From assembly GCA_046727955.1 (NCBI GenBank), contig JBKPDO010000424.1, positions 1 to 14,800 of the forward strand: DNA of 14,800 nucleotides. Reading direction: 5' to 3'. Positions within the stretch are counted from its first letter, which is position 1. Each line of letters opens with the position of its first letter. The stretch is from DASVXQ01 sp046727955 (GTDB lineage Bacteria; Actinomycetota; CALGFH01). The position numbers were made by a program, and so were the translations under genes. Under the pieces are notes generated by a model. That model ran no database searches and was not told the origin of the DNA. It saw nothing but the letters and a program-made list of their open reading frames with translations. Below are positions 12,721-14,800 of this stretch, one piece after another.

Positions 12721-13941
12721 ATGGAGACGGAGATGGGCGTGCTGTCGGCAGCCGAGCTGGCCGGTCTGGCGGGCGTGACCAAGGCCGAGGTCGACCGCCT
12801 GGTCGGCCTGGGCATCCTGGTGGCCCGGGACGGACCTGGTCCGTTCCTAGCCACTGACGCGCAGAAGGTCCGCCTGGCCACAGCGTGCGAGCAGGCCGGC
12901 CTGCCGATGGACGGCATCGCCTCGGCGATCCGGGCGGGCCGGCTGTCGTTCGCCTTCCTGGAGGCCGCCCCCTACCGGCGGTGGGCGGTCCGTTCGGGGC
13001 GGACCTACCGGCAGGTCAGCCAGGAGACTGGGGTGCCCCTGGACCTGCTCGGCGGCGCCCTGGAGTCGATGGGGTTCGCCCGGATGGGGCCCGACGAGCT
13101 GATCCGGGAGGACGAGCTGGAGGTGGTGCCGCTGCTGCAGCTCGGCCTCGCCACCGGCATCCTGGACCAGGTCTGGTCGACCCGGTTCGGCCGCGGCTAC
13201 GCCGAGGGCATGCGCCTGGTCGCCGGCGTCGAGAAAGATGTCTGGCAGGCGCGGTTCATAGCGCCCCTGCTGGCGTCCGGCGCCGACCAGCAGACCGCCC
13301 AGGAGCGGGCCGCCCAACTGGCCATCGAGTTTCTGCCGCTGGTGGACCCCGCGCTGCTGGCCATCTTCCGCCGGCAGCAGGAGCTGGCCTGGACCGAGGA
13401 CCTGGTCGAGCGCATCGAGGACGAGCTCGAAGCGGCCGGGGTCCTCGGCCGGCCCGGGCGGGTGCCGGCGATGTGCTTCCTGGACCTGGTGGGCTACACC
13501 CACCTCACCGAGGAGCGCGGCGACCAGGTCGCCGCCGAGCTGGCCGCGACCCTGGCGGTGCTGGTCGACCGGTCCTCACGCGAGCACGGCGGCGTGCCGG
13601 TGAAGTGGCTGGGCGACGGGGTGATGGTCCACTACCCGGAGCCCGGGGGCGCGGTGCTGTCGGCGCTGCGGCTGGTGGCGCAGCTCCCCCGGGCCGGCCT
13701 GCCACCGGCGCACGTCGGGGTCGCGGCCGGCCCGGTGGTGGTCCAGGGCGGCGACTACTTCGGCCGCACCGTGAACCTGGCCGCCCGGATCGCCGCCCGC
13801 GCCGGTGCGGGACAGGTCCTGGTCAGCGACAGCGTGGCCCAGCCGGCCCCGCCCCAGGGCGTGAGCTTCGTGGAGTTCGGCAAGCTGCGGTTCAAGGGGT
13901 TCGCCCGGCCGGTGCGGGTGCTGGAGGCCCGCGACGCGTGA
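12721..13941 (+). CDS. Class III adenylate cyclase with MerR-like N-terminal region
   Basis: The 406-aa protein should make cyclic AMP from ATP. The C-terminal catalytic domain (about 245-405) has all usual residues: metal-binding D255 in MCFLDLVGYT and D299 in VKWLGDGVM, Lys295 for adenine recognition, D345 in GGDYFGRTVN, and N352 and R356 in VNLAARIA. The N-terminal 75 residues (LSAAELAGLAGVTKAEVDRL, GILVARD, FLATDAQKVRLATACEQAGL) look like a MerR-type winged helix that may bind DNA or serve as a sensor. The middle (80-240) is an unassigned helical region. Start: ATG 12721, or ATG 12733 (MGVLSAAEL), which has GGAG a few bases upstream. A cyclic-nucleotide receptor follows 39 bp downstream on the same strand. 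Confidence 0.88.
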   Translation: METEMGVLSAAELAGLAGVTKAEVDRLVGLGILVARDGPGPFLATDAQKVRLATACEQAGLPMDGIASAIRAGRLSFAFLEAAPYRRWAVRSGRTYRQVSQETGVPLDLLGGALESMGFARMGPDELIREDELEVVPLLQLGLATGILDQVWSTRFGRGYAEGMRLVAGVEKDVWQARFIAPLLASGADQQTAQERAAQLAIEFLPLVDPALLAIFRRQQELAWTEDLVERIEDELEAAGVLGRPGRVPAMCFLDLVGYTHLTEERGDQVAAELAATLAVLVDRSSREHGGVPVKWLGDGVMVHYPEPGGAVLSALRLVAQLPRAGLPPAHVGVAAGPVVVQGGDYFGRTVNLAARIAARAGAGQVLVSDSVAQPAPPQGVSFVEFGKLRFKGFARPVRVLEARDA

Positions 13942-13980
13942 GATCCTCGCTGCACCGCCCGACGCGAGCCGGAGGATGCC

Positions 13981-14421
13981 ATGGACGAGCTAACGGTTGG
14001 GATCGCGGCGCTGGAGCGCACGCCGCTGTTTGCGGGGCTGGACCGCGAGGATCTCCAGAAGGTCCTTGGCCGCAGGCAGCGCGTCTCCTTCGAGCGTGGC
14101 CAGGCGATCGTCGAACGATGGGACCCGGGCGATGCGATGTACATCATCATGTCAGGCGCCGCCGAGGTGGACGTGGGCGGGCGGTTCTTTCGGTTGGAGC
14201 GGGGCGACTTCTTCGGCGAGATGGCGGTGCTGGCCAGCCAGCGGCGCGAGGCGACCGTCAAGGCCGTGGAGCCGGTCGAGGCGCTGCGGATCCCCGCCGA
14301 CGGCCTGCAGGCGTTCCTGCTGGAGAACCCGAAGGTGGCGGTGGGCATGCTGAAGAGCCTGGTGGGGCGCCTGCGCGAGGTGCAGGATCGCCTCGACACT
14401 TGGATCGGCGGGGTCTGGTGA
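13981..14421 (+). CDS. Stand-alone cyclic-nucleotide-binding (CNB) domain protein
   Basis: The 146-aa protein is a single CNB domain. LERTPLFAGLDREDLQKVL (11-29) is the leading helix. FERGQAIVERWDPGDAMYII and MSGAAEVDV form the beta-roll. The phosphate-binding cassette is DFFGEMAVLASQRREATV (77-93), with Glu80 for the ribose and Arg89 for the phosphate. A long C-terminal helix (VGMLKSLVGRLREVQDRL) ends it. There is no helix-turn-helix, kinase or channel domain, so it would work through protein contacts. GGAGG lies 5 nt before the ATG. Its position just behind the cyclase, probably in one operon, suggests a maker-reader pair for cAMP. The frame is intact. Confidence 0.9.
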   Translation: MDELTVGIAALERTPLFAGLDREDLQKVLGRRQRVSFERGQAIVERWDPGDAMYIIMSGAAEVDVGGRFFRLERGDFFGEMAVLASQRREATVKAVEPVEALRIPADGLQAFLLENPKVAVGMLKSLVGRLREVQDRLDTWIGGVW

Positions 14422-14454
14422 TCGCCCAGACGCCCATGCCGTGAGGCGAAGGCG

Positions 14455-14799
14455 TCAATCCCTCAGGCGGTGGTCTGGTCGTGGCGGTGGTTTGCCACCT
14501 GTTCCAGCATGCTCCGGTCGACCCGGGTCGACCGGCACGACCGCCAGCCGCAGGGTGGTGCCGCCGATGCGGCCCCCGCCCAGGTGGCCGTGGGCGGTGA
14601 TGCGCCCGTCCTGCACCTGGATGAAGGCGCGCAGCTGGTTGACGAAGCGGGCGCCGTCCCTGGCCAGCAGCCCCGCCGGGTCGTGGAGTTGGTCGGGGGG
14701 TGGCGGGTCGTAGTGGGCGACCCCGCTGGCGAAGGCGAGGTCGGGCAGGGCCTGGACGGCGCCCAGCGGGAGCCACGAAACAGAAGTGACCGAGGACTC
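14455..14799 (-). CDS. Conserved hypothetical protein, partial at the right edge
   Basis: The frame is open from the window edge to TGA at 14455-14457 and reads SWLPLGAVQALPDLAFASGV, AHYDPPPPDQLHDPAGLLAR, FVNQLRAFIQVQDGRI, AHGHLGGGRIGGTTLRLAVV. This matches my memory of uncharacterised actinobacterial proteins with an F-x-N-x-LRAWI-x-V-x-DGRI core and a GGG-x-(I/M)G-(S/G)TT motif; no function is known. It ends soon after TTLRL, where relatives usually continue, so the 3' end may be truncated or shifted. A start codon, if any, lies beyond the window. It converges on the CNB gene with only 33 bp between stops. Confidence 0.6.
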   Translation of the reverse strand, partial: ESSVTSVSWLPLGAVQALPDLAFASGVAHYDPPPPDQLHDPAGLLARDGARFVNQLRAFIQVQDGRITAHGHLGGGRIGGTTLRLAVVPVDPGRPEHAGTGGKPPPRPDHRLRD

Positions 14800-14800
14800 G

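Noticed and set aside
12721..14421. Cyclase plus CNB protein as a CBASS/Pycsar-type antiphage system
   Set aside because: The CNB protein has no nuclease, TIR or membrane effector domain and the cyclase resembles ordinary class III adenylate cyclases; defence cannot be supported from the sequence.
14437..14470. Weak inverted pair TGAGG/CCTCA between the CNB gene and the edge gene
   Set aside because: Only 5 bp of pairing around a 14-nt loop; too weak to call a terminator.

Overview
The window is high-GC DNA. Its gene families (a membrane-anchored RIO/LPS-kinase-like protein, a LURP-one-related protein followed by a phospholipase D-like protein, class III cyclases, a VioB-type ferritin-like protein) point to an actinomycete-like organism (Actinomycetota), probably an uncultured environmental one. 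That is an inference from gene content; no rRNA or complete tRNA is present to place it.

Layout. At 94-1130 (minus) lies a kinase-like gene whose 3' end is thrown out of frame by three tandem copies of a 22-bp unit. Divergent from it is an alpha/beta hydrolase (1161-2046, plus) broken by two one-base losses in G runs. A phospholipase D-like gene on the minus strand is split into a 5' half (6617-6985) and a 3' half (2187-2816). The 3.8 kb between the halves (2821-6612) is bounded by inverted terminal repeats and a CTAG duplication. It holds an intact IS1182-like insertion sequence (2821-4578) and a complete, overlapping three-gene nitrile hydratase operon (alpha, beta, activator; 4579-6265). 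This is the main discovery: a metal-dependent nitrile hydratase apparently carried as cargo between IS ends and dropped into another gene.

Upstream of the split gene is a 5'-truncated LURP-one-related gene overlapping it by GTGA, then a 3'-truncated pentapeptide-repeat gene, an IS630-like relic, and the 3' half of a tRNA-Arg gene at 8503-8544, which looks like an integration (att) scar. From 8545 rightwards come a possible 40-aa protein, a cyclase fragment, and an intact orphan flavoprotein of the succinate dehydrogenase/fumarate reductase type (9183-10934, minus). A ferritin-like gene (11396-12441, plus) with a palindrome over its promoter follows, then a sensor-kinase fragment. Next is a cyclic-nucleotide pair: a class III cyclase with a MerR-like N-terminus (12721-13941) and a stand-alone cyclic-nucleotide-binding protein (13981-14421). 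A partial conserved hypothetical gene runs off the right edge.

Overall pattern. The mobile module, the flavoprotein and the cyclase pair are frame-intact, while many surrounding genes carry single-base shifts, truncations or fusions. Several shifts are one-base contractions of G/C runs, so either the region is decaying or the assembly under-calls homopolymers. This affects every pseudogene call made here.
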